Assembly: GCA_000720805.1 (NCBI GenBank) | Contig: JODI01000057.1 | Span: 1-64,000, forward strand | DNA: 64,000 nt | DNA from: Streptomyces violaceoruber | GTDB taxonomy: Bacteria > Actinomycetota > Actinomycetes > Streptomycetales > Streptomycetaceae | Direction: 5' to 3' | Part shown: positions 49,462 to 57,699 of the stretch, one piece after another | Layout: every line of letters starts with the position of its first letter | How positions within the stretch are numbered: the first letter of the stretch is position 1 | The notes under the pieces: model-generated | The model's database searches: none | Seen by the model: only the letters and a program-made list of their open reading frames with translations | What the model was told of the DNA's origin: nothing | Position numbers and translations under genes: made by a program

Positions 49462-50301
49462 TCAGGGGGTGAGCTGCTCGTGCCCGATGACGGAGAGCAG
49501 TTCGAGCTTGCTGTGGCTCTCCGTGCCGGGGCGAGTGGTCAGCACCACCAGGGTCTGCGCGCGGTTCTCAGTGAACAGGAGCTGGGCGTCGACATCGATG
49601 CGACCGAGTTCGGGATGGAGGAGGGTCTTGCAGTCGTCGTAGCTCTGTGCGACCTCCTGAAGTTCCCACATGCGGACGAACTCAGGGCTGTGTTCCTGGA
49701 GTTCGGTGAGGATCCGGGCGGCTCGGGGGGTGTCGCTGCCGGCTGTCAGCGCGGCCCGCAGGCGCGCTGCATGGGCGCGGCCGTGGTGCTCGTGGACCTC
49801 CTCGGGATACACCAGACGTTCGGCCGGGTCCACGAACCAGCGGTAGTAGCCGCTGCTGGCCAGACCGGTGTGGCGGGTCTGGTCGCCGAGCAGGGCGATG
49901 GCCAAGGGGTTCATCGCGAGGGTGTCGAGCAGGTCGGTCTGCACCAGGGCCGGGGAGTCGTCCAGGCGGTCCAGGACCCGCAGCAGGGTCGGGCTGACGT
50001 GTTCGGAGCGGTGGAAGCGGGCCGGGGCGTTGTGGCCGATGAGGGCGAAGAGATGGTCGCGTTCGTCCAGGGTCAGCCGTAGTGCCCGGGCGAGGGCTGT
50101 GGTGATCTGGACGGAGGGCTGCGGGGCACGCTGCTGTTCCAGGCGAGCGTAGTAGTCGGTGGACATGCCGGCGAGCTGCGCGACCTCCTCGCGGCGCAGA
50201 CCCTGTGTACGCCTGCGCGCCCCCTCGACCAGCCCGACGTCACGCGGCCGCAGCGCCTCACGCCGATGGCGCAGGAATTCCGCCACTTCCTTCTTGTCCA
50301 T
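49462..50301 (-). CDS. XRE-family regulator with MmyB-like ligand-binding domain (copy B)
   Basis: 279 aa. Nearly the same protein as that at 42669: RRTQGLRREEVAQLAGMSTD, LARALRLTLDERDHLFALIG, YYRWFVDPAERLVYPEE and LELLSVIGHEQLTP. Differences are mostly conservative, and one residue is inserted (AQSYDDC against ARYGDC). The reading frame is intact, so this copy is probably still functional, unlike its neighbours. ATG 50301 is preferred over in-frame starts further upstream. The motif site 2 (50336-50355) lies 35 bp upstream, the same distance as in copy A. Confidence 0.92.
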   Translation of the reverse strand: MDKKEVAEFLRHRREALRPRDVGLVEGARRRTQGLRREEVAQLAGMSTDYYARLEQQRAPQPSVQITTALARALRLTLDERDHLFALIGHNAPARFHRSEHVSPTLLRVLDRLDDSPALVQTDLLDTLAMNPLAIALLGDQTRHTGLASSGYYRWFVDPAERLVYPEEVHEHHGRAHAARLRAALTAGSDTPRAARILTELQEHSPEFVRMWELQEVAQSYDDCKTLLHPELGRIDVDAQLLFTENRAQTLVVLTTRPGTESHSKLELLSVIGHEQLTP

Positions 50302-50335
50302 GCCCCCATCCTCGCCGCATCCCGCCCGGCTATCC

Positions 50336-50355
50336 AGAGACCACCGATCCATGGC
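50336..50355. promoter_or_regulatory. CCATGG-centred motif, site 2 (XRE copy B)
   Basis: AGAGACCACCGATCCATGGC, followed by TGAGCCC as at site 1. It has the same position relative to the XRE start as in copy A. Confidence 0.6.
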
Positions 50356-50409
50356 TGAGCCCTCCCCTCCCACCCGCGAAGCCGCTCACACGGCCGACGC
50401 GAGGGCGTT

Positions 50410-50605
50410 CGCAGCGAGACGCCCCGATGATCACCTGCCCCTGCGTGACCCGCTGGGAAGTTCGCCGGCTGTCGGCGGTACGCCGCAGTCCGTCGGCATG
50501 GAAGGTGGCCTGCGGCGAGGGTCTCCGTCGAGGACTCCTGACGCTTTGGAATGGCCCCGGGCCTCGTCGCCCGGCCCGGCCGATAGGACGAGGTTCGTCG
50601 TGTGA
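50410..50605 (-). pseudogene. SnoaL-like protein, decayed copy B
   Basis: The minus strand from about 50605 reads HTTNLVLSAGPGDEARGHSK, matching HHTTNIVVSEGPGYEVRARS of the intact protein at 45067. It then drifts out of frame (GVLDGDPRRRPP). Only the second half is left. It holds the same place between the XRE and SDR genes as the copy A fragment. Confidence 0.65.
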
Positions 50606-50649
50606 CGGCCCTCGCGTGCTGTTGTTTCCCGTCGGAAATTACAGGTCGG

Positions 50650-51265
50650 TCAGCTGCCGGCGATCATAGCGAGGACGTCGTCGTAGGAGCCGGTGGCCAC
50701 CGCGTCGCGGATGAACCTGGCACGCTCGACGACAATCTCCTTCGCGTCGGGCTTCTCGCGCAGCAGGTCGAGGGCCTCGGTGAGGAAGTCGTCCAGCGGC
50801 ATGGCGTGTTCGCTGTCCTGCTGGCCGAGCAGGGTGGTTTGCACGCCCGGCGGGACCATCTCGACCACCTGGACGCCTGCGTCGGCACCGGCGAGCTGGA
50901 TGCGCAGGCTCTCGGAGAAGGAGTGCAGCGCGGCCTTGGTCGCACTGTAGGTCGGGGTGCTCTGATAGGGGACGAACGCCAGCGCCGAGGTGACGTTCAT
51001 GACGACCGCGTCGTCCTTGCCCACGAGCAGGGGCAGGAAGGCGTACGTCATCCGGATCGTGCCGAGCAGATTGGTCGCGACGTGATCCTCGGAGACCTGG
51101 AGTCCGGCCGGGTCTAGGAGGTTCTCCCGCTGCATGATGCCGGCGTTGTTGACCAGGACGTTCAGCCCGGGGTGGCTCGCCGCCACGGTCTCACGGGCCC
51201 GGGCGATCGAGTCGGGGTCCGCGACATCGAGGACGAGGGCGTCGATGCCCGGGTGCTCGGCCGTG
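50650..51265 (-). pseudogene. SDR, N-terminally truncated (copy B)
   Basis: From about 51265 the minus strand reads ITAEHPGIDALVLDVADPDS, ASHPGLNVLVNNAGIMQ, TSALAFVPYQSTPTYSATKA and so on to the stop at 50650, parallel to copy A. The piece before ITAEHPGID is replaced by IS630-type transposase sequence, so the cofactor loop and start are gone. In this frame the first usable start is GTG 51186 inside the protein. The missing N-terminus resembles the fragment at 61610-61767, which ends at TTAHPGID. Confidence 0.8.
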
Positions 51266-51269
51266 ATCG

Positions 51270-52005
51270 GACCGGCGCTCCCTGGCTGATCCGCAGACGA
51301 CGCTCCTGCCGGTCAGCGCCTCCAGAGCGGGAGCAGCGAGCCACCGGTAGGAGACGGCCCGGCTGGTAGCGGACCATCCCTGCCCCCGACACCCGGCCCG
51401 ATCCTCGCCCGCGTACCCGCACTACGGGCGTGCAGCCCCTGCGGCCCCAGGTCCTGGAGCGCGGCGGCGTCAGCGACTGCCCGGCCTCGTCCTGGAAGAC
51501 GATCCAGGCACCGAGAGCCGCCGCGGTGCTTTTACCCGCGGCCAGACGTCCTTCTTCCACAACTAGACCGCCGCGTCGTCGCGTTCGATGGCCCGGCGGG
51601 CGGGCTGCTGCCACGACCAGCCGTGCCGTCTCAGGAGCCGCCACGTGCCTTGGAGCGTGTGCGAGACGTGGAACATGCGACCAATGAGCGTCTTCACCCG
51701 GGCCAGTGTCCACCGCTGATCTGCCCAGCCGTGTGCCAACGGCCCACGCTGCAACTCGCTTTCAAGCCGGGCCACTTGAGCATTGTTGAGCTTGGGTCGT
51801 CGGGGTGATCCCTCGGAGGCGACACCGGCCGCACCGCGTTCGCGCCAGGACCGGCGCCACCGCTCCACGAACCGCTCGCTCACTCGCAGCGCGGCGGCGA
51901 CCTCCGGTTCTTCTCCCCGCGCTCGAAGCGGTCCCCGGCCTGCAAGCCGGACCCCCTCCCGCGCTGCCTTCCCAGCGTCGGTCAGCCCGCCGCCCTGCGC
52001 TTATC
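51270..52005 (-). pseudogene. IS630-family transposase, degenerate
   Basis: Running leftward from about 52005, the pieces LTDAGKAAREGVRL, QAGDRFERGEKN and VAAALRVSERFVERWRRSWR lie in different frames. A long clean part follows: GPLAHGWADQRWTLARVKTL and RLLRRHGWSWQQPARRAIER. A stop at 51563 replaces a codon before LWKKDVWPRVKAPRR. In yet another frame comes the catalytic Asp region AWIVFQDEAGQSLTPPRSRT then WGRRGCTPVVRVRG. This is a winged-helix plus DDE transposase of the IS630 type with three or more disruptions. It truncates the neighbouring SDR. Confidence 0.75.
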
Positions 52006-52123
52006 TCACAAGCCCACAGCTACCTGACCATCGCAGAGGCGTCAGGAGAACGCCCCGACATCACCCGATCAAGTTCAGTAGTATCTCTCTAAATTCCTTG
52101 AGAGTGTGAGAGAGCGCGAACGA

Positions 52124-53137
52124 TCAGGCTCCTGACAAGCCAAGGAGCGCGTCGGCGTTGCCATGGGCGATCCGCGCCCGATCGGCGGGAGAAACCGGCA
52201 AGTTGTTGAGGAACGCCGTGGCCTCGTCATTGGGGCTGTACGGATAATCGACCGAGAAAAGGATGCGATCCGCACCGAAAGCGGTCAGGGCGGCAAGGAA
52301 CGCGGATTGGTCGAAGAAACCACTGGTCGTGATCCACACCTGATCCAAGATGGTCTGCGATACGTCCCGCTTCAGCCCGATTGCCTTTCCCGGTCCGAAC
52401 ATCGCATCGACGCGCTGGAGCATCATCGGCAGCAGCTCGCCCATATGGCCGATGATCAGCTTCAGATCCGGATTTCGGTCGAGTGCACCCGACACGGCCA
52501 GGCGCAGAATGTGAAGCCCCGTTTCCGCATGCCAGCCGAAACCGGCATTAGACAAGATGAACGCGGTAAAGTCCGGCAGCCCCTGGAAGTAGATGTCGCG
52601 CACCACACGTGGCGCGGGTCCGGGATGAATATAGAGGGGGGCGCCGATGGCCTCGGCACGCGACAGGATCGGAGCGAAGCGCGGGTCGTCGAGGAACAGT
52701 CCGTCGGTGGTCCCGTTGATCGAGGCGCCGCGGAAGCCCAATCGGGTCACGCACCGTTCCAGTTCGTCCGCGGCCGCCTCGGGATCCTTCATGGGGAGGT
52801 GCGCGAACGCCGCGAACCGATCCGGATGCCGTTCGACGACCTGGGCCAGTCGGTCGTTATAGTCGCGCGCAAGGCTCACACCCTCCTCACCGGCCAGCAT
52901 CTCGGCGCCCGGGCCCACGGCCGACAGCACCTGCATGGTGATTCCGGCTTCGTCCATCGAGCCGATGCGTTCCTGCCGCGTATCGTCCAGGGCCCGGTCG
53001 AGCGCACTCGGCGCCTCGTCTGCATCAGAGGGCGCCCATCCGGCCGGCACCCATCCGGATGCGGCGACGTCCGCAGCGGAAATCCTCTGCGCCAGATCAG
53101 TGAAAAGGACGTGTTCCTCTAGAGCAACGATTCGCAT
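52124..53137 (-). CDS. amidohydrolase-2 family protein, likely aromatic-acid decarboxylase
   Basis: 337 aa. The metal ligands of the ACMSD / gamma-resorcylate decarboxylase group are in place: Glu in MRIVALEEHVLF, His in GAPLYIHPGPAPRV, His in DLKLIIGHMGELLPMMLQRV, Asp in ILFSVDYPYSPNDEATAFL. GFRGASINGTTDGLFLDDPR and GFGWHAETGLHILRL fit the same group. It would remove CO2 from a hydroxybenzoate-like acid or hydrolyse a related compound. ATG 53137 has GGAGAAC upstream. Three 60-base lines I counted have 58-62% GC, against 78% in a line of the GH95 gene, so it looks acquired. Confidence 0.85.
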   Translation of the reverse strand: MRIVALEEHVLFTDLAQRISAADVAASGWVPAGWAPSDADEAPSALDRALDDTRQERIGSMDEAGITMQVLSAVGPGAEMLAGEEGVSLARDYNDRLAQVVERHPDRFAAFAHLPMKDPEAAADELERCVTRLGFRGASINGTTDGLFLDDPRFAPILSRAEAIGAPLYIHPGPAPRVVRDIYFQGLPDFTAFILSNAGFGWHAETGLHILRLAVSGALDRNPDLKLIIGHMGELLPMMLQRVDAMFGPGKAIGLKRDVSQTILDQVWITTSGFFDQSAFLAALTAFGADRILFSVDYPYSPNDEATAFLNNLPVSPADRARIAHGNADALLGLSGA

Positions 53138-53196
53138 GATCTTGTTCTCCGTCCAATGGGAATGTGAGTGCGACACAAGGGGGCGGCGCTCGGCGG

Positions 53197-54170
53197 TCAG
53201 CGGCTCGGCTCGTAGGTGAGTTGCTTGACATGCCGCAGGGTCAGGGCGGTTTCCACCACCTGCACTCCGTCGAGGCCGCCGATCTTCTTGCTGAGGTATG
53301 TGTAGAGCTCGCTGGTGCTCGATGTGGCGACGGTGGCGAGGAGATTGGCCTGGCCGGTGGTGGCGCCGGCGAAGCGGACCTCGTGGTGCTCTGCCAGTTT
53401 CCGTCCGGCGGCGTCGAGTGCGGAGGGGGCGACGGTGAGCCAGAGCATCGCGCTGATGCCGTGTCCGAGGGACTCGCGGTCATGCTGCACCTTGAAGTAG
53501 AGGATGCCCGTGGAGCGCAGACGCTCCAGGCGCCGCTTGACAGCCGACTCCGACTGGCCGGTGCTGGTCTGCAATTCACTGAAGGTTGCCCGGCCGTCGC
53601 GCCGCAGCACGGCGAGCAGCGCCTCGTCCTCTCCGCCGAGAGTGATGGGGCGGCTACCGGTTCGCCGTACGGGAGACGCAGTGCCGCCTCCTGGTCGGGT
53701 TCGAGCGCCTGAGTCTTGTCGAGCCAGCCGAGGGGACCGCCGTAGAAGGTGTGCAGCAGGCAGTGGGCGCTGACCGACATGACCTGAGGTGTGCGTTGCA
53801 GGCGGTCGAAGAGAAGTTCGTCGCGATCCTGTCGGCTGCGGGGTTTCATGGCACACAGCACTTCGGTGCCGCCGGAGATGAGATCGACGTGTGAGGTGTC
53901 GGGACGCCGGGCCAGCGCGGTGGCGAGTTGTTCGGCCACGTCGGGAGTGCAGCGCAGCCGGACGATCCAGCTCTGGCGGCCCAGCAGGCTCTCGTCGGTC
54001 ATACCGACGATCCTGAGTCCGGCGGTCGTGCGCAGTTTGCGGAAGCGGCGCGCGACGGTCTGGTCGGACACTCCGAGGATCTCGGCGATACGACTGAACG
54101 GCGCCCGCCCGTCCACCTGGAGCGCGTGCAGCAGCTTCAGATCGAGCGCGTCGGGTGAAGGGGAGTGCAT
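53197..54170 (-). pseudogene. double-domain Lrp/AsnC-type regulator with a frameshift
   Basis: From ATG 54170 (AGGAG upstream) the first half reads LDLKLLHALQVDGRAPFSRI, AEILGVSDQTVARRFRKLRT and an RAM-like domain to PYGEPVAAP. The second half, in the next frame, reads ITLGGEDEALLAVLRRDGRA, TFSELQTSTGQSESAVKRRL and ends VVETALTLRHVKQLTYEPSR. One extra C in the C-run near 53650 would join them as VAAPITLGGED, giving a normal tandem-Lrp protein of about 324 aa. It is either a recent mutation or a homopolymer reading error. It would regulate the exporter upstream or the decarboxylase downstream on the same strand. Confidence 0.8.
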
Positions 54171-54369
54171 CGATGGCTCCTGCTTCGGCCGGGTGATGTT
54201 CACGTCGTGTCGTACGACAGCGCTGTGTGGCCCGGGACGGGAAGGGTCCGGTCCCTGGCCACTGAGCGGCGCCGTGCCCGTCCCCACGGTCGGCGCCTGT
54301 ACCGGCGCGGTGACTCCGCTCCTGAGCCATGCCGGTACGTCTGGTGTCACCTCGGTGCGGGTCCGGGGC

Positions 54370-56010
54370 TCACGAGGGGCGGCTGCCGGTGGCCGGCAGC
54401 GTCTGAGTGCCGGCGGTGGGCATGCCGGGTGTGCGAGGCCCTTGTACGGAGGCCGCAGGGCCGGGTGCCGGTAGGACCGACTGCTGCTGTGGCCGACGCA
54501 GCAGGACGAAGCCCACCACCGCCGCCAGCAGGGTCAGGACGGCCGCGACGACCAGGCAGAGCTGAAGACCGTCGATGAACGCCCGCGACACGGCGCCGAG
54601 GACACGCGGAGTGTCCGCGCCCAGACGAAGCCTGCCGACCGAACGCAGTCCGCCGGCGTCCGCTGCCTCGGTGACACGCCGGATCGTCGCTCCGCCCAGC
54701 CCCGCGTCGGTGAGATGTCCGGGCAGAGCGTCCACAGCCCGAGAGGACAGCAGCGCGCCCAGGACAGCGGGGCCCAGGGCGCCGCCGAGCTGACGGAAGG
54801 CGTTGTTGGCGGCAGCGGCCATACCGGCCTGGTGGAACGGCACCGAACTGACGGCGGTGGCGGTCATCGGGGTCAGGACGAAGGACACGCCCAGACCGAG
54901 CAGGGCCATCCGCCAGGCCAGTGAACCGAACGAGGTGCCGACGTCGATCGTGGTCAGCGACAGCAGCGCGACCGCCACGACCAGCAGGCCGCCGGGAATC
55001 AGCACCCGAGGAGAGACCCGGTGCACCAGGCGCCCCATGGGGACACCGAGGACAAGCGGCACCATGCACACCATCAGCAGCCGCCAGGCCGATTCGAGAG
55101 TGCTGAGCTGCTGGACCATGCCGAAGTAGAGGCTCAGGGCGAAGAAGAACCCGATGAGCCCGAGGAAGCTGATCATGGCGATCAGTGAGGTGGCGGTGAA
55201 GGAGGGGCTGCGGAACAGTGTCAGGTCCAGCATCGGGCTGGAGCTGCGCCGCTCCACCCGTATGAAGGCGACCGATGCGGCAACGGCGGTGGACAGGGCA
55301 AGCATCACCTTGGTGGCGGTGAAGGAGTCGGCGCCGCCCTCGATGATCCCGTAGACCAGAGCGGTGATGGCCAGCGCGGCGGTGATCTGGCCGGGCCAGT
55401 CCAGTCGGCGCGTGCCTGGGGCACGGGAGTCGGTGAGCAGCTTCGTCGAGACGACCAGCGCGAGCAGCGAGGCGGGGACGGGCAGCAGGTAGAGCCAGCG
55501 CCACGCGAAGTGCTCGAGGATCACGCCCGCGATGACGGGGCCGAGTGCGAGGGCGGCCACCAGGGAGGTCGCCCACACGCCGATGAAGTTCCCGCGCTCG
55601 CGCGGATCGGGAACGGCGTGGCTGATCAGGGCCAGAGTCGAGGGCAGCAACGCGGCCGCGCCCAGACCGGCGAAGGCCTGTCCGGCCCAGACGACCTCGA
55701 TCGACTGGGCGCACAGTGCGACCAGGGCACCCAGACCGCTGAAGGCCAGGCCCGCCTGGAAGACCTTCTTACGGCCGTGCACGTCACCGAAGACACCCGC
55801 GGTGAGGATGAGCGCGGCCATGGGCAGCACGAACGCGACGCTCACCCAGGACAGCTGCGAGGTCGACGTGTCCAGCGCCCGCTGAATGGCGGGCAGGCTC
55901 GCCGAGACGGTGGTCACCGGCAGATAGGCGACGAACACGCCGACGCAGGCCATGACGAGTGTGGGCACCCGCCGCTCCTGCGGCGGGTTCGCCGTGGTCG
56001 TGACGTTCAC
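54370..56010 (-). CDS. MFS drug-resistance-type exporter (DHA2, 14 TM segments)
   Basis: 546 aa. MACVGVFVAYLPVTTVSASL starts the first helix. Motif A is GDVHGRKKVFQAGL, followed by AGQAFAGLGAAALLPSTLAL. The loop RRLDWPGQITAALAITALVY is typical of 14-helix Streptomyces exporters, as in the protein at 5995. The start is GTG 56010 with AAGGAAGGGAG upstream; its GTGA overlaps the stop of a 95-codon frame. It probably exports aromatic or drug-like compounds. Confidence 0.9.
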   Translation of the reverse strand: MNVTTTANPPQERRVPTLVMACVGVFVAYLPVTTVSASLPAIQRALDTSTSQLSWVSVAFVLPMAALILTAGVFGDVHGRKKVFQAGLAFSGLGALVALCAQSIEVVWAGQAFAGLGAAALLPSTLALISHAVPDPRERGNFIGVWATSLVAALALGPVIAGVILEHFAWRWLYLLPVPASLLALVVSTKLLTDSRAPGTRRLDWPGQITAALAITALVYGIIEGGADSFTATKVMLALSTAVAASVAFIRVERRSSSPMLDLTLFRSPSFTATSLIAMISFLGLIGFFFALSLYFGMVQQLSTLESAWRLLMVCMVPLVLGVPMGRLVHRVSPRVLIPGGLLVVAVALLSLTTIDVGTSFGSLAWRMALLGLGVSFVLTPMTATAVSSVPFHQAGMAAAANNAFRQLGGALGPAVLGALLSSRAVDALPGHLTDAGLGGATIRRVTEAADAGGLRSVGRLRLGADTPRVLGAVSRAFIDGLQLCLVVAAVLTLLAAVVGFVLLRRPQQQSVLPAPGPAASVQGPRTPGMPTAGTQTLPATGSRPS

Positions 56011-56294
56011 GAAAGACTCCCTTCCTTAGGTGCCAGGCGCCGTGGTCGGCTGGCTTCCGCCGCAACGTTCCGGCTTGCCGGGGAGCCGAGGCCAGCCACG
56101 AGCGCCGGATCCCGGAAATCCGACATCGGGGCCTTCGGTCCGGAGGAAGCCCGACACGGCAGAGAACAACGGCTGGCAGCTCCCGGCGTGCCCGATGAAC
56201 TGGCAGAGCCGCGGGTACCGCCGTTCCGGCCGCGCTGCGATGCGGGTCCGGGGACGGCGCAGGCGCCGTCCCCGGCGAGGGCAAAGGTCGTCAT
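56007..56294 (-). CDS. hypothetical 95-aa frame coupled to the exporter gene
   Basis: ATG 56294 follows AAGGACTGATC on the minus strand. The frame ends in a TGA that overlaps the exporter's GTG by 4 nt, the same coupling used elsewhere in the window. The product (MTTFALAGDGACAVPGPASQ onward) matches nothing I know. Codon third positions are less GC-biased than in real genes here. A 13-bp perfect stem at 56248-56275 lies inside its 5' part. It may be a leader whose translation controls the exporter, or chance. Confidence 0.35.
   Translation of the reverse strand: MTTFALAGDGACAVPGPASQRGRNGGTRGSASSSGTPGAASRCSLPCRASSGPKAPMSDFRDPALVAGLGSPASRNVAAEASRPRRLAPKEGSLS
56248..56275. other. 13-bp hairpin in the exporter leader
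   Basis: CCGGGGACGGCGC (56248-56260) and GCGCCGTCCCCGG (56263-56275) pair exactly around 2 nt. It lies 65 bp after the XdhC-gene stop marker on the leftward strand side and 240 bp before the exporter start, so it could be a terminator or an attenuator. Confidence 0.5.
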
Positions 56295-56339
56295 GATCAG
56301 TCCTTGTGTGGGAGGGGCCGTCCCGGAGGGCGTGCCAGG

Positions 56340-57500
56340 TCACGGCGTCACCAGCGGGTTGAGGGCACGATGCACGTCGACTGCCTGGGGACCCGGCCGG
56401 TGGATCGGGCCCGTGCCCAGGGTCAGGGACAGGCCCGTGCCCTGGTTGGCGTGGGCGATGATCTCCGCGGTGATGGAGACCGCCGTCTCCTCAGGCGTGC
56501 ACGCTCCGAGGTCGAGACCGATCGGGGAGCGCAGCCGAGCCAGTCGGTCCTGCGCGACGCCCGCCTCGCGCAGGAGACGCAGGCGTTCGTCGTGAGTCCG
56601 GCGGGATCCCATCGCGCCCACGTAACCGACGGGCAGATCGAGTGCCAGCTGCAGCAGGGGGATGTCGAACTTGGCGTCGTGGGTGAGGACGCAGACGGCG
56701 GTACGGCCGTCCACCTCGGTGCGTTCCAGGTAGCGGTGGGGCCAGTCGACCACGACCTCGTCCGCGTGGGGGAAGCGGGCCGCGGTGGCGAATACGGGGC
56801 GGGCGTCGCACACGGTGACCCGGTAGCCGAGGAAGCGGCCGGCCTGGCTGAGCGCGGTGGCGAAGTCGACCGCGCCGAAGATCAGCATGCGGGGGCGGGT
56901 CGCGGCCACATGGACGAGGACGGAGAGCCGGTCGGGGCAGGTGTCCGCATCCCCGCCGAGCGAGACGAGCGCGGTGCGTCCCGCCCGCAGCTTGGCTGTG
57001 GCGCGGTCCGCCACCGCCTGGCCTGTCGGCCCTGCGGCCAGCGTCCCGTCGGCGATCCAGCTGTCACCGAGAACGCTCAGGGTGGCGCCGATCAGTCCGT
57101 CGGAGCCGCCGACGACCTGTGCCACAGCGGCGGGCCGGCCCCCAGCAACCTCGGCGAGGGCCGCGCCGAGATGCGGCCGGGTCGCGGGGGCGACGCGCTG
57201 GACGAGGACGTCGAGTTCGCCGCCGCAGGTCAGACCGACCGCGAAGGCGTCGTCGTCGGAGTAGCCGAACCAGGCGCGCTGGGGTGGACCCTGGTCGTGG
57301 AGGACCTGTCGGCACAGTTCGTAGACGGCGCCCTCGACGCAGCCGCCGGAGATGCTGCCGACGGCGTTGCCGTCCTCGTCCACCGCCACCGACGTACCGA
57401 CGGGCAGGGGCGCGCTGCCGGTGACGCCGACGACGGTGGCCAGGGCGAAGGGGCGTGCCTCGCGGCACCAGCGGTGCAGTGTGTCCGCGATGTTCAGCAT
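56340..57500 (-). CDS. XdhC/CoxI-family molybdenum-cofactor maturation factor
   Basis: 386 aa. N-terminal XdhC domain: FALATVVGVTGSAPLPVGTS, VGSISGGCVEGAVYEL with the conserved Cys, and AFAVGLTCGGELDVLVQRV. C-terminal Rossmann domain: MLIFGAVDFATALSQAGRFL, GYRVTVCDARPVFATAARFP and VGYVGAMGSRRTHDERLRLL. These proteins bind molybdenum cofactor, help its sulfuration and insert it into xanthine-dehydrogenase-type enzymes. ATG 57500 has GGAGAACG upstream. It follows the three enzyme subunits on the same strand, behind a hairpin. Confidence 0.92.
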   Translation of the reverse strand: MLNIADTLHRWCREARPFALATVVGVTGSAPLPVGTSVAVDEDGNAVGSISGGCVEGAVYELCRQVLHDQGPPQRAWFGYSDDDAFAVGLTCGGELDVLVQRVAPATRPHLGAALAEVAGGRPAAVAQVVGGSDGLIGATLSVLGDSWIADGTLAAGPTGQAVADRATAKLRAGRTALVSLGGDADTCPDRLSVLVHVAATRPRMLIFGAVDFATALSQAGRFLGYRVTVCDARPVFATAARFPHADEVVVDWPHRYLERTEVDGRTAVCVLTHDAKFDIPLLQLALDLPVGYVGAMGSRRTHDERLRLLREAGVAQDRLARLRSPIGLDLGACTPEETAVSITAEIIAHANQGTGLSLTLGTGPIHRPGPQAVDVHRALNPLVTP

Positions 57501-57632
57501 GGGTCGTTCTCCGGGTTCGCCGTGGGGAGGGAGGGAGTACGGGAGTGCGGGCGGGTTGCCGCCACGCGCGGACGCTGAGCGCATACGCGGGGAGACCCTG
57601 GTAGGTCCGGCGGTCGGACGGGGGCCGACGTT

Positions 57633-57660
57633 GGTCGGTGCGACGTCGGTCGCACCGACC
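57633..57660. terminator. 12-bp stem hairpin after the molybdenum subunit gene
   Basis: GGTCGGTGCGAC (57633-57644) and GTCGCACCGACC (57649-57660) are exact complements around 4 nt. It lies 40 bp beyond the stop of the leftward gene at 57700. It could also be a regulator site for the xdhC gene downstream. Confidence 0.65.
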
Positions 57661-57699
57661 AGGCACTCCTGCTCGCAGTGATCCTGACGGGTTGACGGC

